The notes: generated by a model from the sequence alone, not told the origin. Counted from the stretch's first letter, positions 50,690 to 59,858 are shown. The stretch: 64,000 bases of DNA from Thiobacillus denitrificans (GCA_002343685.1 DDRS01000008.1:12427-76426), one strand, 5' to 3'. Numbers and translations are program-made.

Positions 50690-51504
50690 GTCGTGTCCTT
50701 GGTCCGTGTTTCGTCGAGACGCGCGCATACCTGTTCGCGCACGTCCTTGTCTTCGTCGTCGATGCAGGCGCGGATGGCGTCGAGGGAGGCCCGTTCGACC
50801 GCGCCCAGCCGCACGCGCCAGTCCGGATCCGCGAGCATGCGCGCCGCGTCCTCGGGCAGCATGCGCGCCGCCGCGATGGCGCGTACCTCGGGGTCTTCGT
50901 CGTGCGCCATCCGCGACAGGACGAACGACGGCAGGCGGCGCGCCACTTCCTTGCGCACTTCCCGGTCCTCGTCCTTTACCAGCCGCGACAGGCTGCCGTG
51001 CGGGATGCGCTGCGCCACATGCTGGCGCACCAGGTAGTCGGGGTCGTCGAGCATCACGTAGAGCCGGGTGGGCGGCAGGCGGCTGGCCACCGTGATGCGC
51101 ACTTCGCGGTCATGGTCGCCGATGAAGGCCGCCAGCTCGTCCGGCGGCAGCCGGGTGACCACGGCGCGGCGCACCGCCTCGTCGGTGTCGTGGGCGAGCG
51201 TGCGCACGGCGTCGACCGGGGCGTAGCGCACGGCGATCGCGCGGCGCTCCCAGAACGCATCCTGCAGGCAGTCCACGGCGAACTCCGGATTCATGCGCAG
51301 GAAGCGCTCGATCTGCCGCCCGCTGTGGGCGATCAGGCAGCGGTCGCCCGGCTCGCAGCGCCCGGCTGCGTGCACGGTGTCGCGATGCGAACAGGCCGTG
51401 CAATCCGCGCGCGGCGTTTCGGTCTTGCTCAGGAAGGGAAAGCGGTTGGTTCCAGGCACCTTGGTTTCATCGTGTGCGCCCCGGGCGGGACATTCAGATG
51501 ACAT
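50686..51504 (-). CDS. LRV iron-sulfur protein (leucine-rich variant repeats)
   Basis: About 272 residues. N-terminal DCTACSHRDTVHAAGRCEPG DRC cluster gives the four Cys of the LRV FeS4 domain known from Azotobacter nif. Then LRV/HEAT-like repeats of ~24 residues (PVDAVRTLAHDTDEAVRRAV, DREVRITVASRLPPTRLYVM). The ATG at 51504 lies too close to the -12 element (51508), so the true start is probably further in (a GTG or later codon). Confidence 0.88.
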   Translation of the reverse strand: MSSECPARGAHDETKVPGTNRFPFLSKTETPRADCTACSHRDTVHAAGRCEPGDRCLIAHSGRQIERFLRMNPEFAVDCLQDAFWERRAIAVRYAPVDAVRTLAHDTDEAVRRAVVTRLPPDELAAFIGDHDREVRITVASRLPPTRLYVMLDDPDYLVRQHVAQRIPHGSLSRLVKDEDREVRKEVARRLPSFVLSRMAHDEDPEVRAIAAARMLPEDAARMLADPDWRVRLGAVERASLDAIRACIDDEDKDVREQVCARLDETRTKDTT

Positions 51505-51507
51505 TTC

Positions 51508-51522
51508 GCAAGGGGCGTGCCA
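51508..51522 (-). promoter_or_regulatory. sigma-54 promoter of the LRV operon
   Basis: Leftward TGGCAC-GCCCC-TTGC, consensus. Confidence 0.88.
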
Positions 51523-51615
51523 GATGCGGGAAATCCGCATGGCCTTGATTTGGCGGGCAAACTTCCGGGTCACCGTCCATCGCGGTGCCGATGACGACAA
51601 GCCCGGCCCGGCGCT

Positions 51616-51631
51616 TGTCGCAAATCCTACA
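51616..51631 (-). promoter_or_regulatory. NifA activator site for the LRV operon
   Basis: TGT-AGGATTTGCG-ACA read leftward, N10 spacing, 94 bp from the -24 element. Confidence 0.82.
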
Positions 51632-51654
51632 AGCGCCGGGGGGCGGCTCGGTGA

Positions 51655-52065
51655 TCAGGCCGCGCGTGCGAGATGCGCCGTCAGCGCCGCATCCATGGTC
51701 GCCATGTGGAGGTCGAACCACGGCGCCAGCCCCTCCTTCACGTAGGCACGCGCCAGCGCGACGCGTCCGTGCTTCTTGAGCGACAGGTTGAGCTGCACCA
51801 GTTCGCCCAGCACGCGGTGATGTTCGCCCTCATGCTCGGCGATGCCGGGATAGCGGCTGGCGCGCATCAGCCCGCCCTCCTCGGCGATATGCAGCCGCAT
51901 CAGGGCCAGCAGCGCCGCAAAGCGCGAGGCAAACGCCGCGCTGTCGGCCTGAATCAGGCCTTCGATCAGCTCGGCCAGCGCCTGGTGCGTTGCGTCCACG
52001 TCGCCCGGCTCCGGCGAAGGCATGCGTGCTTGCGCGGGTTCGTCATACAGGACGGTCAGCATCAT
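51655..52065 (-). CDS. hemerythrin-like oxygen-binding protein
   Basis: 136 residues. DATHQALAELIEGL, LMRLHIAEEGGLMRASRYPG, AEHEGEHHRVLGELV and FDLHMATMDAAL give the His, HxxxE, HxxxH and HxxxxD ligands of a di-iron centre. Likely oxygen buffer or sensor protecting nitrogenase. Overlaps the SIR2-like gene (ATGATG/TGA). Confidence 0.9.
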   Translation of the reverse strand: MMLTVLYDEPAQARMPSPEPGDVDATHQALAELIEGLIQADSAAFASRFAALLALMRLHIAEEGGLMRASRYPGIAEHEGEHHRVLGELVQLNLSLKKHGRVALARAYVKEGLAPWFDLHMATMDAALTAHLARAA

Positions 52066-52934
52066 GCCGCCTCGGCGCGGCCGGTGCCGCCGCTCTGCCA
52101 GGTCTGGGCCACCGCCAGGAAATCGGCCACGTCGGCGTCGATCCATTCGAATCCGCGTTTGGCCAGAAAGCGCTTTTCCTTGTCGGTGGCGTTCGGGATG
52201 AGCGCCCAGCCGGTGGGCTGGCCGGCGCCGAAGGCGATATCGCTCATCACCATGCGTTCGGTGTCGCGCGTCAGGCGCAGCCCGAGCAGCAGGTACTGGC
52301 GGCCCTGGCGCATGCGCTTGACGAAGGAGGGAATCGCAAAGCCGCCCATCAGCTCGGTGACGTAGTCGACGAAGTCGGCGTCGGAGGCGATGTAGTCCGA
52401 CTCCGGCAGCGGCGTGCCCAGCGGCTTGAACAGCACCGGCAGGCTGGTGTTGACGGCTTCCTGTTCGATCGGCGTGTAGGTCGTGCCGTCGTACTGGTAG
52501 AGGCGGAAGCGGTAGGCCGTGCCGGCGATGCGCGCCACGCCGACGATGAGAATGTGCGGCTTGTCGGCATACGCCTTCTGCAGCAGCGTGTCGCGGTTGC
52601 TGTCGACCACGTAGGGCAGGTTCTTGCCGGCCAGCCAGGTGTGCAGCGCGGAGGCGCTCCAGGCGGTGTCGCGGTAGGTAGCGTCCAGCAGCCGCGTCAA
52701 TGCCGAGCGGCCGCGCTTCAGTTCCACGTTCATGGCCGCGCGCGAAAACTCGTACATCAGTTTGGGCGCCATCGGCCGGCCGTCGTTGATGGCCAGGATC
52801 AGGCTGTCGCTGTCGGCCGGAATGGCGCGTCCGGATTGCGGGTCGATCACGCCGGCCAGCGCGCCGGGACCGAGATAAGGCACCACCGTGCCTTCGGCCA
52901 GGCCCGTCAGGATGGATTCGAAGCGGGAATGCAT
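52062..52934 (-). CDS. SIR2-like domain protein, nif-associated
   Basis: 290 residues starting MHSRFESILTGLAEGTVVPY with LGPGALAGVIDPQSG, a GAG-like opening of SIR2 NAD-binding folds; later SALHTWLAGKNLPYVVDSNR, HILIVGVARIAG. No defence-type effector domain follows. Function in nif clusters unknown; NAD turnover next to DraT is suggestive only. 146 bp of unassigned sequence separates it from draT. Confidence 0.75.
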   Translation of the reverse strand: MHSRFESILTGLAEGTVVPYLGPGALAGVIDPQSGRAIPADSDSLILAINDGRPMAPKLMYEFSRAAMNVELKRGRSALTRLLDATYRDTAWSASALHTWLAGKNLPYVVDSNRDTLLQKAYADKPHILIVGVARIAGTAYRFRLYQYDGTTYTPIEQEAVNTSLPVLFKPLGTPLPESDYIASDADFVDYVTELMGGFAIPSFVKRMRQGRQYLLLGLRLTRDTERMVMSDIAFGAGQPTGWALIPNATDKEKRFLAKRGFEWIDADVADFLAVAQTWQSGGTGRAEAA

Positions 52935-53079
52935 GGACAACTCCTTGTTGGGGCAACACGGGTTGTTCTGCAAGAAGCGGGCCGCAGCACGAAGCACGCA
53001 ACGGTGCGGGTTTGCGGTGTGCGGCGTGTGTCGGGTTTGCGCCAAGGCGCGAAAGCGTGTCGCAAACGGCCCGACCGGC

Positions 53080-53976
53080 TCAGCTCGTCGAATAGCCCAC
53101 TGCGTACACGCCGCCCACCACGACGAACTCGTCCTCGCCCCTGAGCACGCCCGGCAGCAGCCGGTGATAGAAGATGACCTTCGGCAGCGGCACCTGCACC
53201 TCGAGGATGAAGTCGCCGAATTCGCCCGCGCGCTCGCGTTCGGGGGTGAAGGAGTTGAGGCTGTTGAGCAGCACCACGCGCCGGTTGCGTGACTGTTCCT
53301 GCAACACTTCGAAGTCGGCGACGCGGTTGACGCCACGGTAGAGCGTGAGGTGGGTCTGCCCCGGACGCTGGCGCGCCAGTTCGACCTGGCAGTAGGCATA
53401 GAGCAGGTCGAGCTGCGCTTCCAGCGCGTTGGAACCGTAGAGTCCGCGGCTGCGCGCCTCCAGGTAACGGCGATAGGTGTCGCCGGAAAAATCGCGGATG
53501 GGCCCGCCGTGATGGCGCGGCAGCAGGCCGAAGCGCGATTCCACCCAACCCTTGAACACCGCGCCCTCCTGGCCGTCCGGGTCGAACGCCCAGCCGCGCA
53601 GCAGCCGCAGGTAGGTGGCGCGCACGCGATCATGCGCGGTTTCGCTGTGGCCGGCCTCCTCGGGGTGTTCGAGGCTGAAGGCGGCCGCCATGTGGGCCAT
53701 GAAAAGCCGTGCGCGTGCGGCGGGATCGGCCAGCGCATCGAGCGCGGCGAACAGGCTGCGGTGCAGCTCCTCGACGCCGTCCAGCCTGAGCGGCACCGGG
53801 TGGGCCTGATAGCTGAGGCTGCCCAGAATCGAGGCCGGCAGGTTGCAGCGGTTGATCGGCAGGCGCGCGTCGGGCGGCAGGCTGTCGGCCCTTGTCGTCA
53901 CCCCTACAAAGGCCGGGCCATTGTTGTGTCCGGAACCTGTTTCCGCTGGGGAGGGTGCCCCGACATTTTCTTTCAT
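53080..53976 (-). CDS. draT: DraT, dinitrogenase reductase ADP-ribosyltransferase
   Basis: 298 residues. The LPINRCNLPASILGSLSYQA segment near 40, YRGVNRVADFEVL and the LNSLNSFTPERERAGEFGDF region match DraT. It ADP-ribosylates the NifH arginine (R102 here) on darkness or ammonium. No DraG in the window. The first ~35 residues contain the NifA site for nifH (53893-53908), so the start codon may be further downstream than 53976. Confidence 0.92.
   Translation of the reverse strand: MKENVGAPSPAETGSGHNNGPAFVGVTTRADSLPPDARLPINRCNLPASILGSLSYQAHPVPLRLDGVEELHRSLFAALDALADPAARARLFMAHMAAAFSLEHPEEAGHSETAHDRVRATYLRLLRGWAFDPDGQEGAVFKGWVESRFGLLPRHHGGPIRDFSGDTYRRYLEARSRGLYGSNALEAQLDLLYAYCQVELARQRPGQTHLTLYRGVNRVADFEVLQEQSRNRRVVLLNSLNSFTPERERAGEFGDFILEVQVPLPKVIFYHRLLPGVLRGEDEFVVVGGVYAVGYSTS
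53893..53908 (+). promoter_or_regulatory. NifA activator site for nifH
   Basis: TGT-CGTCACCCCT-ACA, N10, 98 bp before the -24 element, inside the 5' end of draT as annotated. Confidence 0.85.
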
Positions 53977-54005
53977 ATCAGAGGCTTAGCAGCTCCGTTC
54001 GCGGT

Positions 54006-54020
54006 TGGCATGACGCTTGC
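54006..54020 (+). promoter_or_regulatory. sigma-54 promoter of nifHDK
   Basis: TGGCAT-GACGC-TTGC, 60 bp before the nifH ATG. Confidence 0.9.
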
Positions 54021-54080
54021 GATGACTGGGGTGCGAACGAAATTTTTCAATCGCGTTCCGTTTACACCTAGGAGAGTGAC

Positions 54081-54974
54081 ATGGCACGTCTTCGTCAATG
54101 TGCGATTTATGGCAAGGGGGGTATTGGCAAATCGACCACTACCCAGAATCTGGTGGCTGGCCTCGCCGAGGCCGGCAAGAAAGTGATGATTGTCGGCTGC
54201 GACCCCAAGGCGGATTCTACCCGCCTGATCCTGCACGCAAAAGCTCAGAACTCCATCATGCAGATGGCTGCTGATGCCGGTTCCGTGGAAGACCTAGAGC
54301 TGGAAGACGTGCTGAAGGTCGGCTACCGCGACATCAAGTGCGTGGAATCGGGCGGTCCCGAGCCTGGCGTCGGCTGTGCCGGCCGCGGCGTGATCACCGC
54401 GATCAACTTCCTTGAAGAGGAAGGCGCCTACGAGGAAGACCTCGACTTCGTGTTCTACGACGTGCTCGGCGACGTGGTGTGCGGCGGTTTCGCCATGCCC
54501 ATCCGCGAGAACAAGGCGCAGGAAATCTACATCGTCTGCTCCGGCGAAATGATGGCCATGTACGCGGCCAACAACATCGCCAAGGGCATCGTGAAGTACG
54601 CCAACTCCGGTGGCGTGCGTCTGGCCGGCCTGATCTGCAACAGCCGCAACACCGCCCGCGAAGACGAACTGATCATGGAACTGGCCCGCCAGCTCGGCAC
54701 CACCATGATCCACTTCGTTCCCCGCGACAACGTGGTGCAGCGCGCCGAGATCCGTCGCATGACCGTGATCGAGTACGAGCCGACTGCCAAGCAGGCTCAG
54801 GAGTACCGCGATCTGGCCAACAAGATCATCGAAAACAAGAATTTCGTGATCCCGACCCCGATCACCATGGACGAGCTCGAGCAGCTGCTCATGGACTTCG
54901 GCGTGATGGAAGAGGAAGACGAGTCCATCGTCGGCAAGACGGCTGCCGAAGAAGCGGCGGTTGTGGCTGCGTAA
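54081..54974 (+). CDS. nifH: NifH, nitrogenase iron protein
   Basis: 297 residues. P-loop YGKGGIGKSTTTQ, cluster Cys99 (GVGCAGRGV) and Cys134 (DVVCGGFAM), and the DraT target Arg102. Homodimer that passes electrons to NifDK with ATP. Strong AGGAGAGTGAC upstream. Confidence 0.99.
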   Translation: MARLRQCAIYGKGGIGKSTTTQNLVAGLAEAGKKVMIVGCDPKADSTRLILHAKAQNSIMQMAADAGSVEDLELEDVLKVGYRDIKCVESGGPEPGVGCAGRGVITAINFLEEEGAYEEDLDFVFYDVLGDVVCGGFAMPIRENKAQEIYIVCSGEMMAMYAANNIAKGIVKYANSGGVRLAGLICNSRNTAREDELIMELARQLGTTMIHFVPRDNVVQRAEIRRMTVIEYEPTAKQAQEYRDLANKIIENKNFVIPTPITMDELEQLLMDFGVMEEEDESIVGKTAAEEAAVVAA

Positions 54975-55067
54975 ATCCCCGGGCGCCGTTCCGGTACGTC
55001 CGGAATGGCGCATTCGTAACCTGTCGCAGGCTGTCCACGGATTGGTGGCGCCTGCAAGGAGAACGGA

Positions 55068-56552
55068 ATGTCTGCATTGACGCGTGAAGAAACCGAAGCC
55101 CTCATCAAGGAGGTGCTCGAGGTTTATCCCGAAAAGGCCCAGAAGGATCGGGCCAAGCATCTGGCGGTCAACGACCAGAGCATCGAACAATCCAAGAAGT
55201 GCATTACCTCCAACCGCAAGTCGCTGCCCGGCGTGATGACCATCCGCGGCTGCGCCTACGCCGGTTCCAAGGGCGTGGTGTGGGGTCCGATCAAGGACAT
55301 GATCCACATCTCCCACGGTCCCGTCGGCTGCGGACAATATTCCCGCGCCGGGCGCCGCAACTACTACGTGGGCGTCACCGGCGTGAACACCTTCGGCACG
55401 ATGAACTTCACCTCGGATTTCCAGGAAAAGGACATCGTGTTCGGCGGCGACAAGAAGCTGGCCAAGATCATCAACGAGATCGAAGGCCTGTTCCCGTTGC
55501 ACAAGGGCATCAGCGTGCAGTCCGAGTGCCCGATCGGCCTGATCGGCGATGACATCGAGGCGGTTTCCAAGAAGGGCGCCGCCGAGATCGACAAGCCGGT
55601 GGTGCCGGTGCGCTGCGAAGGCTTCCGCGGCGTGTCGCAGTCGCTCGGCCACCACATCGCCAACGACTCCATCCGCGACTGGGTGTTCTCGCGCGACGGC
55701 AAGGACGTGAAGGGCGAGTTCGTGCCCGGCCCCTACGACGTCTCCATCATCGGCGACTACAACATCGGCGGCGACGCCTGGTCCTCGCGCATCCTGCTCG
55801 AGGAGATGGGTCTGCGCGTGGTGGCCCAGTGGTCCGGTGACGGCACGCTGTCGGAGATCGAACTGACCCCGAAGGTGAAGCTCAACCTCATCCACTGCTA
55901 CCGCTCGATGAACTACATCGCACGCCACATGGAAGAGAAGTACAGCATCCCCTGGATCGAGTACAACTTCTTCGGCCCGACCAAGATCGCCGAGTCGCTG
56001 CGCGCCATCGCCGCGCACTTCGACGACACCATCAAGGAAGGTGCCGAGCGCGTCATCGCCAAGTACCAGCCCATGGTCGACGCCGTGATCGCCAAGTACC
56101 GCACGCGCCTCGAAGGCAAGCGCGTGATGCTGTACGTCGGCGGCCTGCGCCCGCGCCACGTCATCGGCTCGTACGAGGACCTCGGCATGGAAGTGGTCGG
56201 CACCGGATACGAGTTCGGACACAACGACGACTACGACCGCACCATCAAGGAGATGGGCAACGCGACGCTGCTCTACGACGACGTCACCGGCTTCGAGTTC
56301 GAGGAGTTCGTGAAGAAGGTCAAGCCCGACCTGATCGGCTCCGGCATCAAGGAAAAGTACATCTTCCAGAAGATGGGGGTGCCGTTCCGCCAGATGCACT
56401 CCTGGGACTACTCCGGCCCATACCACGGCTACGACGGTTTCGCCATTTTCGCCCGCGACATGGACATGACCATCAACAACCCGTGCTGGAAGATCCTCAC
56501 CCCGCCCTGGCAGAAGAAGCCGGAAGCGGAAGAGGTCGCCAAGGCCGCGTAA
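55068..56552 (+). CDS. nifD: NifD, MoFe protein alpha-subunit
   Basis: 494 residues. P-cluster Cys in RGCAYAGSKG, GPVGCGQYSRAG and SECPIGLIGDD; FeMo-co ligands Cys in NLIHCYRSMNY and His in RQMHSWDYSG. AAGGAGAACGGA before ATG. Confidence 0.99.
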   Translation: MSALTREETEALIKEVLEVYPEKAQKDRAKHLAVNDQSIEQSKKCITSNRKSLPGVMTIRGCAYAGSKGVVWGPIKDMIHISHGPVGCGQYSRAGRRNYYVGVTGVNTFGTMNFTSDFQEKDIVFGGDKKLAKIINEIEGLFPLHKGISVQSECPIGLIGDDIEAVSKKGAAEIDKPVVPVRCEGFRGVSQSLGHHIANDSIRDWVFSRDGKDVKGEFVPGPYDVSIIGDYNIGGDAWSSRILLEEMGLRVVAQWSGDGTLSEIELTPKVKLNLIHCYRSMNYIARHMEEKYSIPWIEYNFFGPTKIAESLRAIAAHFDDTIKEGAERVIAKYQPMVDAVIAKYRTRLEGKRVMLYVGGLRPRHVIGSYEDLGMEVVGTGYEFGHNDDYDRTIKEMGNATLLYDDVTGFEFEEFVKKVKPDLIGSGIKEKYIFQKMGVPFRQMHSWDYSGPYHGYDGFAIFARDMDMTINNPCWKILTPPWQKKPEAEEVAKAA

Positions 56553-56641
56553 GCAGTCCCCAGTGGGCGGCGCATGCCGCCGCCCGATGAATCAACCTAC
56601 GCCCGTGTCCGCAGATTGGCGGTTCGGGCCAGGAGATGAAC

Positions 56642-58210
56642 ATGCAAGTCGTTGAAGACATCAAACCTTCGTATCCCCTGTTTCGCAATGACGAATACAA
56701 GGAGATGATCAAGAACAAGCAGGTCACGTTCGAAGAGCGCGCCGAACAGGGCAAGATCGACGAGACCTTCAAGTGGACCACCACCCTGGAATACCAGGAG
56801 CTGAACTTCAAGCGCGAAGCGCTGACCGTCAACCCGGCCAAGGCCTGCCAGCCGCTCGGCGCCGTGCTGTGCGCGCTGGGCTTCGAGAAGACCATGCCCT
56901 ACGTGCACGGTTCGCAGGGCTGCGTGGCCTACTTCCGCACCTACTTCAACCGTCACTTCAAGGAGCCGATCGCCTGCGTGTCCGATTCGATGACCGAAGA
57001 CGCGGCGGTGTTCGGCGGCCAGAAGAACATGTTCGACGGTCTGGAAAACGCCAAGGCGCTGTACAAGCCGGACATGATCGCGGTGTCCACCACCTGCATG
57101 GCGGAAGTGATCGGCGACGACCTCAACGCCTTCATCAACAACAGCAAGAAGGAAGGCCATATTCCGCAGGAATACCCGGTGCCCTTCGCCCACACGCCTT
57201 CCTTCGTCGGCAGCCACGTCACCGGCTGGGACAACATGTTCGAAGGCATCGCCCGCTACTTCACGCTCAACCACATGGAAGGCAAGGAAGTCGGCAAGAA
57301 CGGCAAGATCAACATCGTGCCGGGCTTCGAGACCTACCTGGGCAACTTCCGCGTCATCCATCGCATGCTGAACGAGATGGGCGTCGAGCACACCATGCTG
57401 TCCGACCCGACCGAAGTGCTGGATACCCCGGCCGACGGCCAGTTCCGCATGTACTCCGGCGGCACCACGCAGGACGAGGTGAAGGATGCGCCGAACGCCA
57501 TCAACACCTTCCTGCTGCAGCCGATGCAGCTCGAAAAGACCAAGAAGCTGGTCGAGAACACCTGGAACCATGACGTGCCCAAGCTCGACATCCCGATGGG
57601 CCTGGAGTGGACCGACGAGTGGCTGATGAAGGTAAGCGAGGTCACCGGCAAGCCGATCCCCGAGTCGCTGGTCAAGGAACGCGGCCGCCTGGTCGACATG
57701 ATGACCGACAGTCACACCTGGCTGCACGGCAAGCGCTTCGCCCTCTACGGCGATCCCGACTTCGTCATGGGCATGGTCAAGTTCCTGCTGGAGCTGGGCG
57801 CCGAGCCGGTGCACATCGTCTGCAACAACGGTTCCAAGAAGTGGGACAAGGCGATGAAGAAGATTCTTGAAGCCTCGCCCTACGGCGTGAACTGCAAGAC
57901 CTATCCCGGCGCCGACCTGTGGCACCTGCGTTCGCTGGTGTTCACCGACAAGCCCGACTTCATCATCGGCAACAGCTACGGCAAGTTCATCCAGCGCGAC
58001 ACCCTGCACAAGGGCAAGGAGTTCGAGGTGCCGCTGATCCGCATGGGCTTCCCGATCTTCGACCGCCACCATCTGCATCGCATGACCACCCTGGGATACG
58101 AGGGCGCCATGTACATGCTCACCACCCTGGTGAACGCGGTGCTGGAGCGTCTGGACGAAGAGACCCGCGGCATGGGGACGACGGACTACAACTACGACCT
58201 CATCCGCTGA
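56642..58210 (+). CDS. nifK: NifK, MoFe protein beta-subunit
   Basis: 522 residues. P-cluster Cys in AKACQPLGAV, HGSQGCVAYF and STTCMAEVIGDD. Very close to Azotobacter NifK through the C-terminal LDEETRGMGTTDYNYDLIR. ATG 56642 has AGGAG at the right distance; ATG 56636 overlaps it too closely. Confidence 0.99.
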   Translation: MQVVEDIKPSYPLFRNDEYKEMIKNKQVTFEERAEQGKIDETFKWTTTLEYQELNFKREALTVNPAKACQPLGAVLCALGFEKTMPYVHGSQGCVAYFRTYFNRHFKEPIACVSDSMTEDAAVFGGQKNMFDGLENAKALYKPDMIAVSTTCMAEVIGDDLNAFINNSKKEGHIPQEYPVPFAHTPSFVGSHVTGWDNMFEGIARYFTLNHMEGKEVGKNGKINIVPGFETYLGNFRVIHRMLNEMGVEHTMLSDPTEVLDTPADGQFRMYSGGTTQDEVKDAPNAINTFLLQPMQLEKTKKLVENTWNHDVPKLDIPMGLEWTDEWLMKVSEVTGKPIPESLVKERGRLVDMMTDSHTWLHGKRFALYGDPDFVMGMVKFLLELGAEPVHIVCNNGSKKWDKAMKKILEASPYGVNCKTYPGADLWHLRSLVFTDKPDFIIGNSYGKFIQRDTLHKGKEFEVPLIRMGFPIFDRHHLHRMTTLGYEGAMYMLTTLVNAVLERLDEETRGMGTTDYNYDLIR

Positions 58211-58212
58211 CG

Positions 58213-58286
58213 CGGGGGAGCGGTGAGCGGGGAGCGGTTAGCAGTCACTGCCCCTCCGCTCACTGCTCACCGCTTACTGCTCACTG
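58213..58286. repeat. GTGAGCGG inverted repeat, copy 2
   Basis: GGGGAGCGGTGAGCGGGGAG...CTCACTGCTCACCGCTTACT between nifK and nifT; same unit as 40118-40187. A possible mRNA-stabilising or attenuating hairpin behind nifHDK. Confidence 0.8.
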
Positions 58287-58296
58287 GAAACCGACT

Positions 58297-58521
58297 ATGG
58301 CCAACATCATGATTCGACGCGGTGCCGCAGGCGAGTATGTCTTCTATCTGCCCAAGCGCGACCTGGAGGACACCATCACCTCGATGGAGTTCGACCAGGC
58401 CGACAAGTGGGGCGGGGAGATCAAGCTCAACAACGGCGGCGCCTATTACGTCGACCCCATGCCCGCACCGCCCAAGCTGCCGATCTCGGTACGCGCACGG
58501 CGCATGGACGCGGCGGAATGA
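58297..58521 (+). CDS. nifT: NifT
   Basis: 74 residues, MANIMIRRGAAGEYVFYLPK and WGGEIKLNNGGAYYVDPMP, the NifT/FixU family; small accessory protein of unknown exact role. Confidence 0.95.
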   Translation: MANIMIRRGAAGEYVFYLPKRDLEDTITSMEFDQADKWGGEIKLNNGGAYYVDPMPAPPKLPISVRARRMDAAE

Positions 58522-58538
58522 ACTGAAAGGAAAGCATC

Positions 58539-58739
58539 ATGGCACTCAAAATCGTTGCCGAACTCTGCACCGCCTGCGGTGACTGCGAACCGGACTGCCC
58601 CACGGCATCCATTCGCACCAAGAAGGGCGTGTACATCATCAACGCCGATACCTGCACCGAGTGCGACGGGGACTACGACTCGCCCAAGTGCGTCCAGCTC
58701 TGTCCGATCGACAACTGCATCGTCCCGCTGGTGGCTTGA
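58539..58739 (+). CDS. 2[4Fe-4S] ferredoxin, FdxN-like
   Basis: 66 residues: CTACGDCEPDCPTASI and CTECDGDYDSPKCVQLCPI, the second motif with the long CxxC-x8-C insert of nif ferredoxins. AAAGGAAAGCATC upstream. Confidence 0.93.
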   Translation: MALKIVAELCTACGDCEPDCPTASIRTKKGVYIINADTCTECDGDYDSPKCVQLCPIDNCIVPLVA

Positions 58740-58750
58740 CCGGCATAACC

Positions 58751-58772
58751 GGGGCGGGGGTTTCCCCGCCCC
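58751..58772. promoter_or_regulatory. GC hairpin between ferredoxin and nafY
   Basis: GGGGCGGGGG-TTTC-CCCGCCCC, no T run; possible partial attenuator or processing site. Confidence 0.45.
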
Positions 58773-58794
58773 GCTTGAACAAGGAGCACGCGAC

Positions 58795-59520
58795 ATGACC
58801 ACCATCACCCAGGGCGCAGCACTGCGCATCGCGCTCGCCGCGCGCGTACTCGAAGGCGTGGATGTCCGTCAATTCACGCAGTGGGTCGTGAAGAAACTTG
58901 GCCTGCCGGTCAACGAGAACAAGCTGTCCGGCCTCACCGTCACCGACCTCAAGCAGGCGCTGTCGGCCGAGGAAACGGTGGAAACCTCGATCGAAACCGA
59001 CGTCGACATGGAAGCCCTGAAGCTCGCCGTACGCTATCTGTGGGGCGAGGATGTCGACCAGGATGATAGCCTGCCGGCCGTCGAAGCCTACGCCGAGGGC
59101 GACATGCCCGGCAGCCTGCGCGTCGCCGTGGCATCGAACACCGACGAGAACCTGGACGGGCATTTCGGTTCCGCCCTGCGTTTCCTCATCTATCAGCTGA
59201 GCAAGGACGAGATCCGGCTGGTGGCGGTGCGCCCCACGCTGGAGGCCGACCTCGCCGAGGACAAGAACGCCGCCCGCGCCGCGCTGGTCGGCGACTGCCA
59301 GATCGTCTACGTGCAGTCGGTGGGCGGCCCAGCCGCCGCCAAGATCGTGCGGGCCGGCGTGCATCCGATGAAGTATCCGCAGACCGGCCCGGCGCGCGAG
59401 GTCATCGCCCGCCTGCAGTCCATCCTCGATGCGCCGCCGCCCTGGCTGGCGAAGATCCTCGGCGTCGAGGCGCAAAGCCTGGCCAGGTTCGCCGAGGAAG
59501 AAGAGGAGGCCGATGCATGA
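58795..59520 (+). CDS. nafY: NafY/NifX-type FeMo-co chaperone
   Basis: 241 residues. N-terminal SAM-like helical domain (VRQFTQWVVKKLGLPVNENK) that binds apo-NifDK, then the NifX-type domain (VAVASNTDENLDGHFGSALR, QIVYVQSVGGPAAAKIVRAG). Delivers FeMo-co to apo-dinitrogenase. Stop overlaps the next start. Confidence 0.9.
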   Translation: MTTITQGAALRIALAARVLEGVDVRQFTQWVVKKLGLPVNENKLSGLTVTDLKQALSAEETVETSIETDVDMEALKLAVRYLWGEDVDQDDSLPAVEAYAEGDMPGSLRVAVASNTDENLDGHFGSALRFLIYQLSKDEIRLVAVRPTLEADLAEDKNAARAALVGDCQIVYVQSVGGPAAAKIVRAGVHPMKYPQTGPAREVIARLQSILDAPPPWLAKILGVEAQSLARFAEEEEEADA

Positions 59521-59789
59521 TTCCGCGCGACACCTTGTCCCATATCGCCGACGCGGCGTCGGAATTCCAGTTCCTCGACGACACCACGCTGGATTTCCTG
59601 CGCGGCCGGTGGCCCGGCCTGCACTTCACGCTGTGCGGCGACGACGACATCCCGGCGCGCCTGTCGCCGGCGCTGGAGCGTCCCGGCTTCAACGTCTATC
59701 TGGTCAACGGCAGCGAACACTGCCTGACGCTGACCAACGATCCCGACGTGGCGATCGGCGTGGTGCTGGCGTGGATGGACGAGGAATGA
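59517..59789 (+). CDS. nif-associated small protein (DUF6129-like)
   Basis: 90 residues starting MIPRDTLSHIADAASEFQFL; SPALERPGFNVYLVNGSEHC. Always next to nafY-type genes as far as I know; role unknown. Ends the nifHDK transcript. Confidence 0.78.
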   Translation: MIPRDTLSHIADAASEFQFLDDTTLDFLRGRWPGLHFTLCGDDDIPARLSPALERPGFNVYLVNGSEHCLTLTNDPDVAIGVVLAWMDEE

Positions 59790-59814
59790 GCGGCCCGTCA
59801 GGCCGCCTTTTTTT
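59790..59814 (+). terminator. terminator of the nifHDK operon
   Basis: GCGGCC-CGTCA-GGCCGC followed by seven Ts, directly at the stop codon. Confidence 0.9.
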
Positions 59815-59820
59815 GGCTGC

Positions 59821-59845
59821 CGTTATGTAGTCAAAGGTAATAACG
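59821..59845. promoter_or_regulatory. probable ModE-binding operator
   Basis: CGTTAT at 59821 and ATAACG at 59840 form an inverted repeat with a 13-base centre, like ModE sites, just before modE. Confidence 0.65.
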
Positions 59846-59858
59846 AATGGAGACCCCG

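Noticed and set aside
54294..56426. 710-codon frame opposite nifH and nifD
   Set aside because: Antisense artefact of conserved, GC-biased genes.
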